A stretch of 64,000 nt of DNA from Heligmosomoides polygyrus polygyrus (Eukaryota > Nematoda > Chromadorea > Rhabditida > Heligmosomidae), in contig OX377204.1 of the NCBI GenBank assembly GCA_947396885.1, positions 27,287,706 through 27,351,705 on the forward strand, written 5' to 3'. The notes under the pieces are model-generated. The model saw only the letters and a list, made by a program, of their open reading frames with translations, made no database searches and had not been told where the DNA came from. Of this stretch, positions 35,101-46,195 are shown piece by piece. Within the stretch, counting starts at the first letter, position 1. Each line of letters begins with the position of its first letter. The position numbers were made by a program, and so were the translations under genes.

Positions 35101-35583
35101 TGATGAATGATGACGGACCAGCAGCCGGGAGCAATCGTCACTCGCTGGTTCCTGATGACGACAATGATGGCTCAGAAAGTGATGTAATAAACTCCGAAGC
35201 AGAACATGAAGATAAGGAAGCTTGGAAGAGCGATTTTAAAGCCTATAATCGGAGGAACTTTGCAAGGGAGTCCGGCTTACGTGACGATGTGTTCGACTCC
35301 GGTAGGCCGATCGATTATTTTTCAATAACGAATTGTTAGTTGAAGCTATTACTTGATGAGAAGCTCAATAAATCGGTAACCGAAACTTGTTTTTGTGGAC
35401 CACGCGTTTTACAACAATCTCTAAAGATGGAGCAGACATTACACAAAAAAAAGTTCCTCGGAAAGATCTGAATCCAACTAGAAAAACAAATTACAAGGCT
35501 GCGGCCTGGCATCATGTCACACGGTCCCACGCGGCCGAAAGGGTGTGGCCTGACATCAGTTCACACGGTCGTCAATGTGTTAA
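35100..35583 (+). mobile_element. Truncated piggyBac-like element, right arm of palindrome
   Basis: It is the mirror copy of the 33604 element. The + strand frame 35100-35339 encodes DGSESDVINSEAEHEDK and VFDSGRPIDYFS, and the TTAA end is at 35580-35583. Its 5' end is missing where it meets the mariner fragment. Confidence 0.75.
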
Positions 35584-35938
35584 GGTGAACATCCCATGTA
35601 TTAAAGTAGAAATGCACACTGAATAACTGACTAAATATGAATGATGAAACAATAAATGTGCGCATGAGGAGAGCAGCTTTATATTATTCAACGTGGAAAA
35701 AAATGAAAACGTGAATTATAAACACGGAGGCTGATGGAAAACATAGCCAAAATTATTTGAACACACTAATGGTAGATTGCAGAAATTTCAAAAAGAAAGA
35801 AACATTTGCAAAATTATCACCCCTGTAGAATTTCGGTGATGCAGCGCGGCGCGCATGGCCGCCACCCTAAAAATCTGTATCGATACGGCGGGAGTATACC
35901 AAAGGTCTTGAAATACTAAGGATGGTGTTACCTAATCT

Positions 35939-36104
35939 CTGAGAATGCGTTACGCATTCTGCTCTACGGGACGTCATGGAGGCGATTTCAATGCGTGTTT
36001 GGCCATACAATGACCTACGGTGGCAGTCCGATGAGCATGTCACCATTCTATCCTTCTCTGACAACTGCGGCAGCTGGCTCCTCCTCCGGTTGCGCTACAC
36101 CACC
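35939..36104 (-). mobile_element. SINE family A, right arm of palindrome
   Basis: This is the mirror of 33082-33247. It differs from it by scattered substitutions only. Confidence 0.7.
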
Positions 36105-36245
36105 AAAGGTTTCGTTGCCAAAAAATCAGATACGTCTTATGGTTAGCACATACTTTCATAGTTAGTTAGCAGACCAAAGTCCTCTGCTCAATCTTTGAAG
36201 AGATGTATACCGTTAACCCAAGGAGTGGCAACGAGGCTGATGAGA

Positions 36246-37261
36246 AGCAGTAGGGTAGAGCTCATTGCATAAGGGGCCGCTCCGTCCCAATGGATGTTGT
36301 GGCGTGTGGGGCGCGGGTTGTCCGAGAATCGTTCTCGAAACAAAGAAAGCATGAGAAAATGGAAATCAAAGCGGCGTCGTTATACCTAGTTGCAATTGCT
36401 GCTATCTTACCCTTGACATCTGGTCCATGAACTTCGATATGAACAAAACAACACTATAGATGCTGATGATATGGCGAAAGAAACCCACTTTAGGTAGTGA
36501 TCATACGCACCAGATGAAATGGTAAGAAAAATAGGCAAACAAGAGTACATATGAACAAAGAACCACATAACATTAGAGTATATGGGCAGAGAATAACATG
36601 ACATCCAGACACGCGGAGAACAACGAAATAAGAGAACACGAAAATAAGGATGACAACACCACTGCGCGATTAAAAAACTCAAAAGGAACTTACATGCGCG
36701 AAACCGAAACCACAAAGACAAGAAGAAGAGATACAAGCTCCCCCCCCCCCCCCCCCCCCGAAGAGGGAGCACGGACCTTAACACGCACAGCATGGAGAGC
36801 CCCTCACACCAACTTCCCCGGACACGCACAGCCGCACGACCGCGCGCGAGCCAACGAACGAAGGCTGATAGCACTGCCTAGGAAGGAGACCCTAAAAATC
36901 ATGCACAGAGAAATAGCCCGGGGTAGGAGGAGAGCCTAGGAAGTGCCCGCGGTCGAATGGGGCGTGGAATCCTTCAAAGGAGCCTTCAAAAGTTACCGTT
37001 GCACCATTGTTTCTTACAAAAGGGTCTCGTAAGATATAAGTGACTGGTTACCCAAAATGTTATATACATATTGCAACGCTCGCCTCCCAGACTCACGGCA
37101 GTAGAATTTCTTCACTGCGAACAAGAGTATTTCAAAAGGCGTTTCAAAGAGGCTTGAGTTAAGCTGAAACACGTTCTATGTTGACGACTTCCTACACTAA
37201 TAATGCATACTTAAATGCGTTTTTTATTTCCACTGGATAAGTACTGTGCACAAATGAGCTG
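36246..37261. other. No recognisable feature; 20-base C run
   Basis: A homopolymer of 20 C lies at 36740-36759. The open frames on both strands across it (poly-proline or poly-glycine) are artefacts of the run. Confidence 0.5.
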
Positions 37262-37510
37262 ATAACGTGTTGGCGCAAGCAGAGTAGGCGCCGGATGTCC
37301 CGTGTGTTATCGGCTTATTGGATCCCTGTTCTTGGTTCCAGTACCTTCTAGAAAACCAACCTTAGATCTTTCTAGGGGTAGCGAATTGGTGTCGCTTTTG
37401 TGGGAAAACAACATTGCATTGGCTTATCCGTCGGTTGTTCTCCGTAAATCATAATACAGATTCTTTTTCCCTCTACGAAGGAACGCATGGAGCATCGCAA
37501 AAGAATAAAC
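37262..37510 (+). mobile_element. Old SINE, family A-like
   Basis: Diverged head (TTGGCGCAAGCAGAG), a TTCTTGGTTCCAGTACC B-box-like region, and body echoes (GGTAGCGAATTGGTGTCGCTTTTGTGGGA, CATTGGCTTATCCGTCGG) in the family order. Confidence 0.5.
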
Positions 37511-37676
37511 TAACACCGTATTTTAAGGGCTTCTTAACGACTTCGCCGTAGCAATAACCTCTCTTCACCAATTGTAGCTGCCATATGTGTCATAGTTTTC
37601 GCATAAAGGAGTGAAGCCACTCTGAAAAATCCAACATTTTTGAATGCTACGAAATATAGAGAGAATCATCATTTTA

Positions 37677-37884
37677 TTATAACCGGGCGAGAATACTGTA
37701 ATGTTTATAGGGACTAAAAAACAAAACATTCATCGACTGCTCTCCAGCGACCTCGACAACCCCCATGATGAAGCCCAAATGACAAAAACCCGATAATTCG
37801 ATCGGTATCGATCGATGGCTCAAAACGAATTTCGGATTCGTTTTACACACATACACACAACTCCTTCTTTTATATATAGTAGGA
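37677..37884 (-). mobile_element. Helitron-like 5' terminus
   Basis: Read on the - strand the end is A|TCCTACTATATATAAAAGAA followed by a GT-rich stretch. This fits a nematode Helitron 5' end (TC start after A). No Rep/helicase sequence and no 3' end were found on this copy. Confidence 0.45.
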
Positions 37885-38087
37885 TCCTTCACCGTAAGTA
37901 AATCGTTGAACTGAACGTTAATAACTAAAAAGTGAAAAAAGTTGAGTCGTCTTTTTAACTTCCATTATCTCAGGCTCTTCCATAGTTTTGCTACATGTCA
38001 TGTAAAGCACGGAGTCTAGTGTATACGACACATCATTTAATCGGAGATTCAATGTTCACTTTACCGGCGACATGATATCACCACTCA

Positions 38088-38545
38088 CCACATATATAAA
38101 AGAGTTTGCCCGTCGAGTGATCTAACCTAACTGAGGTACGCCGCATCATCCACAGCGAGAGCGGTCGAGTGATCTAACCTAGGTGAGGTACGCCGCATCA
38201 TCCACAGCGAGAGCGGTCGAATGATCCAACCTAAGTGGGAAACGCTGCATCACTCACAGCGACGGCGGTCTAACAAGGGTCTGAACTCAGGGGAATGACT
38301 ACAGAGGAGCAACCTAAGAGACAAAACTACTGAGCAACAGAAACCAGTGACATTACTGGACGGTCCGGTAAGAATTCCTATGACAAAAGTTGTGAACGGG
38401 TTCATGCCGATAATATACACAGCGAAACCTAGATGTTAGTGAATTTTATGTTTTACAGATAGGTCAGTGCAAGGCCGCACGAAGCGTGCAAGTGCAAGAT
38501 TCGCCGTTAGGCGTGTCGGAGCACTTGTTTATCATGTTTTAAGTT
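38088..38545 (+). mobile_element. Helitron-like non-autonomous repeat, short copy
   Basis: It starts with TATATATAAAAGAGTTTG, followed by three tandem modules of about 55-60 bp (GTGATCTAACCT..GAGGTACGCCGCATCATCC). It ends with a region shared with 47570-47830, including a stem-loop (CGCCGTTAGGCG) a few bases before GGAGCACTTGT. This is an internally deleted relative of the 44.8-47.8 kb copy. Assignment to Helitrons rests on the end sequences and 3' hairpin and is tentative. Confidence 0.55.
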
Positions 38546-38639
38546 ATATAATTAGCTGTCTAAATGTACAAACAAGCTCTTCATTGCATTTTACAAAGGT
38601 AGGGGAGTTGTAGACGTTGACTATTCCCAACTCGTTATC

Positions 38640-38790
38640 ACAAGAATGTTTTGCGCGCCATGGAGCAACGCTGTTACAGTAAGATTGCGCGTTGGTTTAA
38701 GTTGTCCGGTGTAGCGGTGGAAACACGCAGCCGAGCGCTACAGTATGCTAATATCCCGCCGCTACGGGTTAAACTTCTTCCGAACGGATA
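38640..38790 (+). repeat. Inverted-repeat partner of 41.1-41.25 kb
   Basis: The segment with GCGCGCCATGGAGCAACGCTG and GTTTAAGTTGTCCGGTGTAG matches the complement of 41135-41245. It continues (ATATTAGCATACTG on the complement) into the flank of the insertion at 40564, so it carries the corresponding empty site. Confidence 0.75.
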
Positions 38791-38934
38791 CAAGCGTGCG
38801 CTATGACATCACATTTCATCATCGCCTTTGTTTCTACAAGAAAAAGTTACAAATAGCACCAAACTGCGTGTATAATAAGAAGACGATCAAATACTCAGTT
38901 TATTTAATGGTGAGTTATATAAGCAAATAGCGAG

Positions 38935-40050
38935 AAGCAGTTAAAGATTAGTGTTTACGCTTAATTCCAGACAGGGCAACTTTTAAATTACCCTGCCTTT
39001 ACGAACCCAAGCTTGGCTGAAAACAGAGTTGAGTGCAAGTCGCTAGTTGAGTGGTTTGTCCCGCTTCTCCATACCTAACCACGACAAGCTCTCCACAGCT
39101 GCACCACATATGGATGCTTTTATAAGAATGTCCGCAGCCCTACTGCTCCATCTAGGTTGTGTTCACAACCTGTTGCACCTCGTCAAGCCTAATCAAATGT
39201 CGGATGTTTCGGTTCAGTCGCTGTGCTTTAAGCCACGAGGTGTAATGAATTTGGGAAAAGGTGACTTAAGACAGAAATACTGTCCTCCTCTGTATATGGA
39301 TGTTAGTATGAAAACTGGGCAAACTACTGCCGAAATTTGAGAACCCAAGACTTGGTTGAAAACGGAGCAGAACCGAGGAATCTAGTTAACTCACATGAGG
39401 TGACTCCAAGTTATGGAATTGATTCTACACCTGATTTGATTCCTAGGTGGTTCCAAATTATACAACAACTGACCATCCCATCGAGATAAAACATGAGTAC
39501 TAAACTGAGTACTAAAAAGCCTATCGGCTGTACCAGCCCGTAACTGCGAGTGCAAATGACCCTCTGAACTGATGGTGTCGTGACGAAGTATTGGGCTTTT
39601 GAAGTCAACGAAGTGGAATTCTCCATCGCCATTGCTGATACACTTCAGACCTCCTCGCATGATTGTAAGTTTCTAGGCACACTTTAGAGATTCATGTTCA
39701 CGTGCTGCACTTGTTCCGACCCAAGGTTTTAAGCGGTTTTGACAGTAAATTGTTGCATAGAACAAAGAACTGATAGAAAAATTTAAGAAATCGTACATCC
39801 CTCCAACGGACAAATTCATGTCAATGGCACTCAAGCTATCAATGCAGTGACAATCGTGAGCCGTTGGACGAGTGAGTGAATCCAAACATCAAAGTCGCGC
39901 TTAGATTTCTCTTTCTTGCCGTACAAAACAAGGTACAACTTGATGGAAAGCTAGGAGTTTATGACTATTCAAACATTCACATAGTGACAACATTTTTTAG
40001 GAGAATCTGTATTGATGCACCAGTTTCATAGCACTAGCTATCACAAAGCT
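38935..40050. other. No recognisable feature
   Basis: Two copies of a short segment (GAACCCAAG.CTTGG.TGAAAAC) lie at 39003 and 39341. Otherwise nothing is recognised. Confidence 0.35.
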
Positions 40051-40056
40051 TTCCTA

Positions 40057-40276
40057 GGCGCACTTAGGGTCTAGGGTCCCGGGGGGGGGTCACCATGTAG
40101 TACAGCCCTATTTGCCATTTGAAACAGGATTTTTTTTTGCAGCAATAGTGTGTTCTACCCCTACAGTGAACTGAGGTAGGTCATTTATGATGTAACTGTA
40201 CATACATGTACCTTTTTACCAAGGCGTATAACCACTGAGTAGAAAGTGACTCCCAACCCCGGACCCTATTTGCGCC
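40057..40276. mobile_element. MITE family M1, copy 2 (diverged)
   Basis: The ends GGCGCACTTAGGGTCTAGGG and complement ..CCCTATTTGCGCC enclose the shared CAGTGAACTGAGGTAGG core. Flanks CTTTCCTA (40049-40056) and TCTTCCTA (40277-40284) agree at six of eight bases. Confidence 0.65.
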
Positions 40277-40563
40277 TCTTCCTAGGATCGACACTGCTAC
40301 TTGAGCTAAAAAATCAAAAAATCCAATTTATTAAAGGCGTGAAACTTTCTACGGAGTAACCGCGTGATAATAGTACCCACACCACTATGGCATACATGTT
40401 ATTGTTAGATAACGCTGCACAATTAATCTTCTCATGCTTTGCATGTATAGTCCATTGGACCAGAGCGATTACTCTCAGGGCTAATACATCATGCTCTGAT
40501 GCCCTAGTACGCGTATGTTCCAAAACGGATGCGAAACAGCCGCAGGGGCAGGATATTAGCATT

Positions 40564-41138
40564 CAGGGCCCGGATTCATCAACACGCATACCCATGGGTA
40601 TGCTGGGTATAGGGGGTAGACATACCCACGATGTGGACATACCCACGATTCATGATAAACCTTACCCGCCAAATCGTGGGTATATCAATGGGTAGAGAAA
40701 ACCCGCCGATTGTTGTGGGTACATCCGTAGGCGCAATGTGGCTCAGGGGGGTCACCCCCCTACTCAGTTGTTGTACGCCTTAGTAAAGGATACGTGTGTG
40801 TGAAATTACATCGGAAATGGCCTACCTCAGTTCACTGTGGGGGTAGAACACACCAGTACTGCAAAAAAATTCCGGTTTCAAAAAGCACAAACCGTTGTGT
40901 AGGGGGGTGACCCCCCCCGAGCCACATTGCGCCCATCCGTATACCCGCGACTCATTCGCGCTCCATTGACAAAATGGCGCTCCAGTGAGATCATCTGTCT
41001 TCGCGAAAGGCCTAGTTGTACATTACCCTTGATTCCTTTCATGAATACGATTCGTAGCCACTACCCATTTCTGGTAGTGGGTATGATTCCCTTACGGTAT
41101 CTCTACCTTTACCCATTGCTTGGTGAATCCGGGCCCTG
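40564..41138. mobile_element. TIR element with CAGGGCCCGGATTCATCAA ends
   Basis: The termini CAGGGCCCGGATTCATCAA and its near complement TTGGTGAATCCGGGCCCTG delimit 575 bp. The interior has many short inverted GGGTA/TACCC motifs and the nested M1 MITE (40730-40933). Comparison with 38.74 kb shows the same flanks without the element. No transposase frame is present and the target duplication is unclear. Confidence 0.7.
40730..40933. mobile_element. MITE family M1, copy 3, with perfect 8-bp target duplication
   Basis: Inverted ends GGCGCAATGTGGCTC..GGGGGG and complement (about 30 bp). CATCCGTA is directly repeated at 40722-40729 and 40934-40941. The 204-bp element is non-coding. An 8-bp duplication points to hAT-type mobilisation. 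Confidence 0.88.
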
Positions 41139-41245
41139 TAGCGCTCGGCTGCGTGTTTCCACCGCTACACCGGACAACTTAAACCAACGCGCAATCTTAC
41201 TGTAACAGCGTTGCTCCATGGCGCGCAAAACATTCTTGCCTCGTT
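41139..41245 (-). repeat. Inverted-repeat partner of 38.64 kb
   Basis: See 38640-38790: near-identical complement beginning TAGCGCTCGGCTGCGTGTTT. Confidence 0.75.
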
Positions 41246-41980
41246 ATCCACTATCATTGAAAGGTGCTTATCAACAATGAAAGGTTGGGTAGGCGGAAAG
41301 TTTCATTTTCATACCGTTGGCTTGTGAACACCTCCTACTACTTCGTGCATTGACGTGTGCTCGCTCAAACCACGGTCTTCTTCAGGAAGGACGCATTGGA
41401 GAGGTGAGAAAAAACGGATGTTTTTGTGCCAATCACCTCTCCTTCAAAACTTTGTCTCCGAACATACCGATTTCAGGAAAAATTTATGCCGAAAGATGCC
41501 GTTTCGCTGTTTTCACCATCGATGGTTCCTTAGAAATTCTATCCGTTCTGAAACAACCCAAGCATTAACAACAAGCAGAAAATCATTCAGAAAGGTTAGC
41601 AATACCTCACCTAACTTCAAAAAGGGCACGTAAGAATCTAGTGGAGCAATCGAAACTTCAAACGTGCGAAAGTAGGCTTCGCGGAGCAATTATACCACAG
41701 GTGCCAGCCCATGTGCTTCGACCGACTTTAGGTAGCAGTCGGGTATGGTGACTTGAATTTCCCACATTGTACGCAACCGACTCAATCTCGCTGCCGAAAC
41801 CGACTCAGGAATGCAAGAGCGGCAATAATTCCTGCGTTAGGTCAGGATTTACAGGCCGAATGATGGAATGTTTGTTACAAAATCATTATGGAAAAAGAGA
41901 AGTATAACTCCATAAAGGACGTTGCGGGGAAGTCAGTTCCAGGAGCTACACTGGTGGGATAGGGGTTACCATGTAAGGAG
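41246..41980. other. No recognisable feature
   Basis: Two overlapping short frames (41317-41633) show no family resemblance. Confidence 0.35.
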
Positions 41981-41983
41981 TCG

Positions 41984-42098
41984 CTTAGTGTGCGCGCGAT
42001 GCGCGACGCGATGCATGTGTAGTAGCCAAATTGATCGAGTGACGCGATTGATCGATTCCGTCACTGCACATGGCATCGCCTCGCTCTTCGCTCGCGCA
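41984..42098. repeat. Decayed copy of the 42.11-kb palindromic MITE
   Basis: It shares GCGACGCGATG, GCCAAATTGATC and GTGACGCGATTGATCGATTC-like segments in the same order as the next element. Confidence 0.5.
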
Positions 42099-42112
42099 CT
42101 AAACGATCCCTG

Positions 42113-42248
42113 AGGCCCCGTTTATACTTCATCGCGGCGCGACGCGATGGCCACGCAATGAGGCCAAATTGATCAATCACGTCGCACAATCAATATGGCC
42201 ACTATACGTGGCGTCGCGTTGCGCCGCGACGAAGTATAAACGGGGCCT
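42113..42248. mobile_element. 136-bp palindromic MITE
   Basis: The outer ~35 bp on each side are inverted copies (AGGCCCCGTTTATACTTC / GAAGTATAAACGGGGCCT), and the CG-rich inner stretch also pairs. Flanking TGA/TAA could be a decayed 3-bp target duplication as in PIF/Harbinger, but this is weak. Confidence 0.75.
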
Positions 42249-42417
42249 AAGGCTGCCCTAGGCGACGTTATGTGTTGCACGACATTAAAACTCCTACACA
42301 GCACTGAAGTGCTCTACCTCAGTAGTGAACTGAAATAGGCCACTTCTGTGTAAAACGATTCTGATGAATGCACCCCCGAATGGTTTCCGTACACCGACTA
42401 GCGGTGGAGCGCGGAAA

Positions 42418-42780
42418 CTGTGATAGAAAGCTGTCTGCGCCCTCCTAGCTTAGAGATAGGGTTCGGTTCTTCAGCGTTGGGCATACTTGCACTTTAGCTC
42501 ACTATTTGGAATTCGAGGGCCTCTGACGTGTACGTAGTTTTGAGACATTTGTGCGCATTTTTTCAGCCGTATTCGCTCCGCCGCTCGAAGAGCGCAAAAC
42601 CCAGCCGCAGACTTCTCCTGAGCGACGAAAGCGGTTTCCACACTAGCATCTTGGATGGTACACACCCTGAAGTCTCTTCCCTAGCTCAGGTCCGCATTCC
42701 CTGAGCGACGACAGGTTCGCGTATGCAAAGCTAAAAATGAAGGATTTCGCGCTCCATCGCCAACGCACGCCTAAATGATA
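42418..42780 (+). repeat. Deleted copy of the tRNA-module/114-bp-unit repeat
   Basis: It begins with CTGTCTGCGCCCTCCTAGCT as at 26688 but most of the tRNA-like head is deleted. One 114-bp-family unit follows (GCTCGAAGAGCGC, CTGAGCGACGAAAGC), ending with the GGATTTCGCGCTCCATCGC segment also found at 45155. Confidence 0.65.
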
Positions 42781-42974
42781 GGTTACCATTCAGGGGTGTG
42801 TTCGTCAGGATCGTGCTAGTCCAGCTCTGTTGTAATTGGCCATTCATGTACCTTCCTTCGAAGCCGCATAACCACAGAATACCATGACCACCCCTTCACC
42901 GAGTAACATTGCATCCTAAGCAGCTCATAAACGACTCTTTTCAAAATCGTTAAACAGAAAAAGACAGGCTGAAA

Positions 42975-43050
42975 AAAGCCACGAATGGAATCGAACCAAA
43001 GTGAACCGGCCTAGAGAAACGCTCATCTAATAGCCATAAGAGGAATGTCA
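42975..43050 (-). other. tRNA-like sequence
   Basis: On the - strand, TGGCTATTAGA (A-box-like) precedes GGTTCGATTCC (B-box), then TTTTTTC. The acceptor stem does not pair, so this is a pseudogene or SINE head. Confidence 0.35.
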
Positions 43051-43754
43051 GTTATCGAACAACCAGACGTTCAACGGCCTAGCTGCCGCCAAACTTCTGG
43101 TTGGGGGCTCTTCGCTCCCAAGCCCCGAGAATACCGAGAACAGAACAACCCCAATCTTCCTCTTTTCTTCTTTAGGCCTTCTTGCAATAAATGAAAAACT
43201 GATTTTACTATATAGATTAGTGCAGTGGGATATGGTAGGGAAGAAATTTCACTGCGCATATGAAGCCCATCCACCCTCCATTACATGCACGCTATTTATT
43301 CTCCGAAGCGCTCGTTATCTTCGTGTCGAGAAACAGCTAATGAGAGTCACAATCCAGTGTTTAATCAGCAAAATCATATTTAAAATTAATCGGTATTGGT
43401 CGACACCGCTTACTGTCTGACGGCAATAATATCCCTCCGAATCTCATGGTCACTCTCTCTACCCTCCCCCTCCCCTCCCGAAATACTTCCTTTCCTATGT
43501 GCTGGCAAAGAAACGGAGTGAGAGTCAAGCACGCGCATGTGACACTGAGTGCCGATTCACGTATCACTACTGTGCCATGGCGTCTACGACACTCCTTCTA
43601 CAGTCTGGCACACGTGCCGCGTCTTCTGTAAACCGTCTTCAGAAATCTGACACACACTGAACGATGTTGACGGAAAATGCTGCCCCCCCCCCTTATTCAC
43701 GCTCCCCTCTAATGGTTCCCCTTTGTTGGTCCTCTCCTATTGGTCGCCCTTTCT

Positions 43755-44045
43755 CGGAATCCTTACGCGAGTTGGACGAGTTGAGCGCGTCATCTGAATC
43801 CCTACGTACGTTGAACAACGTCCAATACGTCTTCTGAATCTCTACGCACGTTAGACGACGTCTGCGGCACGTCTTCTGGATATTGACTCACGACCTCTAG
43901 CGCAGGTCTTCTGAATCCCTACGCACGTTAGACTTCAGCACGTCTTTTGAATCCCTATGCAAGTTGGACGACGTCTCAACACATCTTCTGAATTCAGACG
44001 CACGCTGAACGTGGTGTTCAGCAAGCCCTCTGAATCTCTACGCTC
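43755..44045 (+). repeat. Degenerate tandem repeat, ~35-60 bp unit
   Basis: Six to seven imperfect copies of a unit around CTTCTGAATCCCTACGCACG TT.GACGACGTC. Spacing is irregular and there are no strict repeat/spacer boundaries. Confidence 0.7.
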
Positions 44046-44842
44046 TGCATTCGATCCCCTTTCATAGCCTGACGCGTTGCCCCTTGAATATCTCGTAAAC
44101 TTGGACGATCAGCTGCCAAAGATGTAGTTCGCCAGCAATCCCCCATGGTTAAGCACTCAAAGAAAGCCCGGCTGGCATACGGCATACTGCCGTAGGCATC
44201 TCTTGACTTCAGTCCCCCCTCCCCGTGACGGACACGTGACAGAAGCAGTTGGACCAAGCCGGGCCTAGTCTCTCCGCTAAACACTTGGCAAGGTACCCAG
44301 GGTCGAATCAACCCTTCCTAGAAACTCCAGAAAGACTTACAACCAAAATTGTTTACTACAACAACAGAGAAGACACCAAGTTACGATCGTGAATAAAATT
44401 ACACCACAATGAGTTTCAAAAATACTAAATGCCTAGAAGCGGGGCTGAGTGCGACCTGAGTGCAATCTAAGGAGCGATCTGCAGCTAACTTCAAAATTTC
44501 CTTCTCAATCCTAGCGTTAACGGCTCGTCCGGAGGAACCACCAGAAAAATAATACTATCGGCCTATCGAGACCTCTTCCCGGGGAATCCAAGAGAAAGCG
44601 TCACGGCGAGTGACCCTTGAGGAGAGTAGCAGGAACTCTGAAGCCAAAAACTCAGAAAATCAGAAACACCTCACCCGTCGCCTCTCCTGCGACTTCTCGC
44701 GCTTTACCCAGCGAAATCGCCTTGACTGAGTATCCAATCCCCACGGGCAATTGCACTCAGACCGCCTTACCGTATTCCATAAAACAATACCACCTACTTC
44801 ACTTCGCTACCAGGCTTACTCTTACTCTACAAAGCCGATTAT
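44046..44842. other. No recognisable feature
   Basis: Short open frames only. No repeat matches elsewhere in the window were noticed. Confidence 0.35.
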
Positions 44843-45190
44843 CACCACCTATATATAAAAGAGTTTGTCCGTGGAGTGATCTAACCTAAGTGAGGTACGC
44901 CGCATCATCCACAGTGAGGGCAGTCGAATGATCTAACCTATGTGAGATATCACCACCTATCACCATCACCATCATCACCACCTATATATAAAAGAGTTCT
45001 TCGTGGAGTGATCTAACCTAAGTGAGGTACGCCGCATCATCCACAGCGAGCGCGGTCGAGTGATCTAACCGAAGTGAGATACGGCCGCATTAGTTGGGCG
45101 AAGGGCGGCTGTTGGCAATTTGCCAGCAGCGCGGCGGCTCCGCATGCGTTCGCGATGGAGCGCGAAATCCATTGCTGTTGTGTTCTTTCG

Positions 45191-46020
45191 TCGCTCAGGG
45201 GGGAGTCCGCAGCTGAGTTCTGCGCTCTTCGAGCGCAGGACCAGGCTAGGGAAGAGACTCCGGGGTGGGTGCCATTCAAGCTGCTCGTGTGGAACCTGCT
45301 TTCGTCGCTCAGGGGAAGCCCGCAAATGGGTTCTGCGCTCTTCGAGCGCAGGACCAGGCTAGGGAAGGGACTCCGGGGTGGGTGTCATCCAAGCTGCTCG
45401 TGTGGAAACTGCTTTCGTCGCTCAGGGGGGAGTCCGCAGCTGGGTTCTGCGCTCTTCGAGCGCAGGACCAGGCTAGGGAAGGGACTCCGGGGTGGGTGTC
45501 ATCCAAGCTGCTCGTGTGGAACGCTGCTTTCGTCGCTCAGGGGAAGCCCGCAGCTGGGTTCTGCGCTCTTCGAGCGCAGGACCAGGCTAGGGAAGGGACT
45601 CCGGGGTGGGTGCCATCCAAGCTGCTCGTGTGGAACGCTGCTTTCGTCGCTCAGGGGAAGCCCGCAGCTGGGTTCTGCGCTCTTCGAGCGCAGGACCAGG
45701 CTAGGGAAGGGACTCCGGGGTGGGTGTCATCCGAGCTGCTCGTGTGGAAACCGCTTTCGTCGCTCAGGGGGGAGTCCGCAGCTGGGTTCTGCGCTCTTCG
45801 AGCGCAGGACCAGGCTAGGGAAGGGACTCCGGGGTGGGTGTCATCCAAGCTGCTCGTGTGAAAACTGCTTTCGTCGCTCAGGGGGGAGTCCGCAGCTGAG
45901 TTCTGCGCTCTTCGAGCGCAGGACCAGGCTAGGGAAGGGTCTCCCGGGTGGGTGCCATCCAAGCTGCTCGTGTGGAAACCGCTTTCGTCGCTCAGGGGGA
46001 GTCCGCAGCTGGGCTCTGCA
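45191..46020. repeat. Tandem array, eight copies of a ~114-bp unit
   Basis: Unit starts (TCGCTCAGG) lie at 45191, 45305, 45418, 45533, 45647, 45760, 45874 and 45988, giving periods of 113-115 bp. Units are more than 90% alike by eye. Each contains a perfect stem-loop TGCGCTC-TTC-GAGCGCA. Because 114 is 38 codons, long open frames appear in several frames (331 codons on the + strand). I read them as a by-product of the period, not a gene. Confidence 0.95.
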
Positions 46021-46121
46021 AAACCGTTACAGCTGGAAAAAAGGCAGAAAACGTCTGAAAACTGAGTAGACGTTAAAACTCCTAAGATCTCGTCCAGTCA
46101 GTTGAAATGCAAAAACACCGG

Positions 46122-46195
46122 CGTGCAGAGGAACCGAACCCCTGACCTCCGTCATCACCGTGAGGCGTTCTACCCACTGCACCACGATCTGCTTG
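46122..46195 (-). other. tRNA-like head of the array element
   Basis: On the - strand: GTGGTGCAGTGGGTAGAACG (A-box region), then GGGGTTCGGTTCCTC (B-box region), spaced as in a tRNA. It is closely related to the module at 26786. Confidence 0.55.

Larger units (their letters stand above)
32941..36245. repeat. 3.3-kb inverted repeat (imperfect palindrome)
   Basis: The left arm runs from 32941 to about 34080 and the right arm from about 35105 to 36245. Paired positions sum to about 69,186 throughout (TCTCATCAG at 32941 pairs with 36245; TTAA at 33604 pairs with 35580-35583). By eye about nine bases in ten match in the outer 900 bp. Each arm carries a SINE remnant and a piggyBac-like end. The spacer contains a mariner fragment. 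Confidence 0.9.

Noticed and set aside
36598..36939. Poly-proline-containing open frame as a gene
   Set aside because: The proline run comes from a 20-base C homopolymer. The frame has no family resemblance and no splice context.
43755..44045. Repeat with spacers resembling a CRISPR array
   Set aside because: Units are degenerate, spacing is irregular, there are no cas genes, and the surroundings are eukaryotic.
45074..46069. 331-codon open frame over the tandem array
   Set aside because: The unit is 114 bp (38 codons), so openness in one unit propagates through all. Several frames on both strands are open for the same reason, and the array lies in a transposable element.
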